Shown one piece after another: positions 34,731-35,675 of a DNA stretch of 35,675 bases. The position numbers and the translations under genes were made by a program. Position 1 is the stretch's first letter, and each line of letters starts with the position of its first letter. The notes below the pieces were generated by a model. It saw only the letters and a program-made list of their open reading frames with translations, did not search any database and had not been told where the DNA came from. Source of the DNA: a virus; the IMG/VR virus record IMGVR_UViG_3300032278_000048, positions 1-35,675 of that record. One strand, written 5' to 3'.

Positions 34731-35675
34731 CATTGAGAAATATAATGGAATTATGTTTCGTAGATTATATACAGACTCGAACTCCGCTGACTCTTGGCCT
34801 CGTTTTTTAGATATAATTGTTGATCCAGCAATAGAACTCGAGTTACAATCTTCATGGCAACGATTACTGCCAATGGTAGATGAAAGGATTAAATATGATG
34901 AGCTTAGTAGTAACATTCATGATTGGATTGAACATAATCCACAAATAGAAAACTCAGGATTAACAAGATTTATCAATAAGGCCGCTATTATTCCATCAGT
35001 CTTTGATGGACTAAGTGAGTCATTTATTCGATATCAATCTCTTAGGCTTCGACATTTGCATGGAGAATATATACCGTTTCATTTAGATAATTCTATTTTT
35101 TTGCCGAAGCATTTTGCCGAGCTGGAAACATCTCGTGATTCAAGAGGTGGCACTAGTCAACGATTATATATTGATAATGATAATGGCAAATATTATGATT
35201 TAGATGAAGGTGATTGGGTACTTATAAGTTTACCATTTTATCCGGCTGGTGATCATATTTTAATGTATGATGGTATTCTTAATCAAGCACAGTTATTGGG
35301 TGTACCTGTTGTTGTTGATTGTAGTCTTTTTCCGTATACGGAAAATATGAAATTTAATTTTGAACATCCAGCAATTACGGAAGTACTTTTTAATCTATCA
35401 ATGGGACTAGGTATTACTGATAGTACGATAGGAGTAAGATACAGTAATTATACTAATGGATTTTTAAATATGAAACATGAACATGGATATATATTAGATA
35501 CTACAAAAGCATTAATTTCACATTTGCTAGATATTGTCCCTTCAGATTATTTTGTTAAAAAATGTAGTACATATAGAGATGAGATTTGTGATGATTTTGG
35601 ATTTACACCAACTAACGTTGTTAGTTTATGTCTTGCATCATATGAAGATGAATTTTTCCTTGATCGCGACTCATC
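34711..35675 (+). CDS. Unknown protein, weakly aminotransferase-like, 3' end missing
   Basis: The frame opens at ATG 34711 (or ATG 34717), overlapping the upstream gene by 20 bases, and runs for 321 codons to the window edge without a stop. By eye, the order of segments resembles a fold-type I PLP enzyme: a strand-helix DWVLISLPFYPAGDHILMYD (168-187), then VPVVVDCS (198-205) in the place of the PLP-ring Asp strand, then FNLSMGLGITDSTIGVRYS (227-245) in the place of the SxSKxxGxxGxRxG region. The Schiff-base Lys would be Met231. If the likeness holds, it is a non-catalytic relative or one that uses another residue. This is a weak reading based on pattern; it could be an unrelated family. Confidence 0.5.
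   Translation, partial: MTMTSIDIEKYNGIMFRRLYTDSNSADSWPRFLDIIVDPAIELELQSSWQRLLPMVDERIKYDELSSNIHDWIEHNPQIENSGLTRFINKAAIIPSVFDGLSESFIRYQSLRLRHLHGEYIPFHLDNSIFLPKHFAELETSRDSRGGTSQRLYIDNDNGKYYDLDEGDWVLISLPFYPAGDHILMYDGILNQAQLLGVPVVVDCSLFPYTENMKFNFEHPAITEVLFNLSMGLGITDSTIGVRYSNYTNGFLNMKHEHGYILDTTKALISHLLDIVPSDYFVKKCSTYRDEICDDFGFTPTNVVSLCLASYEDEFFLDRDS

Noticed and set aside
34727-34746. TTGACA followed by TATAAT, resembling a second sigma70 promoter
   Set aside because: The spacer is only 8 bases, far from the 16-18 needed, and the site is inside two overlapping coding regions.
1-35675. tRNA genes, insertion sequences, integrase or attachment sites
   Set aside because: No cloverleaf with the conserved T-arm sequence, no transposase motif and no inverted-repeat-bounded element was seen on either strand.

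Overview
The window reads as part of the late tail/baseplate region of an AT-rich, T4-like (myovirus-type) phage, followed by an accessory block of glycosyltransferase-like, radical-SAM and methyltransferase-like genes. Support for a phage: every gene is on the + strand, packing is very tight with ATGA/TAATG overlaps, T4 gp25 and gp6 relatives are recognisable in order after a gp5-like lysozyme protein, and T4-type late-promoter-like boxes (NATAAATA) precede several units. The combination of giant YHYH-domain virion proteins with 'twitch' and SPASM radical-SAM genes resembles marine T4-like phages. The host cannot be named from the sequence. No tRNA, CRISPR, insertion sequence or integrase was seen.

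Layout. 1-1845 is the 3' part of a baseplate-hub/tail-lysozyme gene. 1913-2287 is a gp25-type wedge protein. 2293-8082 is a gp6-type wedge protein about three times the T4 length, with a repeat-rich insert. 8079-19730 is one 3883-residue virion protein ending in a YHYH domain. 19785-20486 and 20502-22373 are a small structural protein and a fibre-like protein; a hairpin terminator follows. 22554-23465 is a separately controlled structural gene with a long structured leader. A hairpin that covers the ribosome binding site and holds a late-promoter-like box introduces 23527-23874.

23867-29074 is a run of overlapping genes: two DxD glycosyltransferase-like proteins, one unknown, then a twitch radical-SAM protein flanked by two paralogous glycosyltransferase-like proteins. 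At 29077-29105 lies an exact sigma70 consensus promoter (TTGACA, 17 nt, TATAAT) followed by a strong Shine-Dalgarno. It heads a second set: a 656-residue protein made of 14 helical-looking repeats fused to a methyltransferase-like domain, a SPASM radical-SAM protein, a twitch radical-SAM protein, a second SPASM paralogue, and an incomplete gene (34711 to the window end) that weakly resembles a PLP-dependent aminotransferase lacking its lysine.

How it may work together. The first two thirds build the baseplate and fibres late in infection. The last third looks like a modification system for glycans or peptides, either on the virion or in the host, and its second half appears to be readable by unmodified host RNA polymerase. 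The repeat-methyltransferase/radical-SAM cassette is the strongest candidate for an undescribed system; its substrate is unknown.
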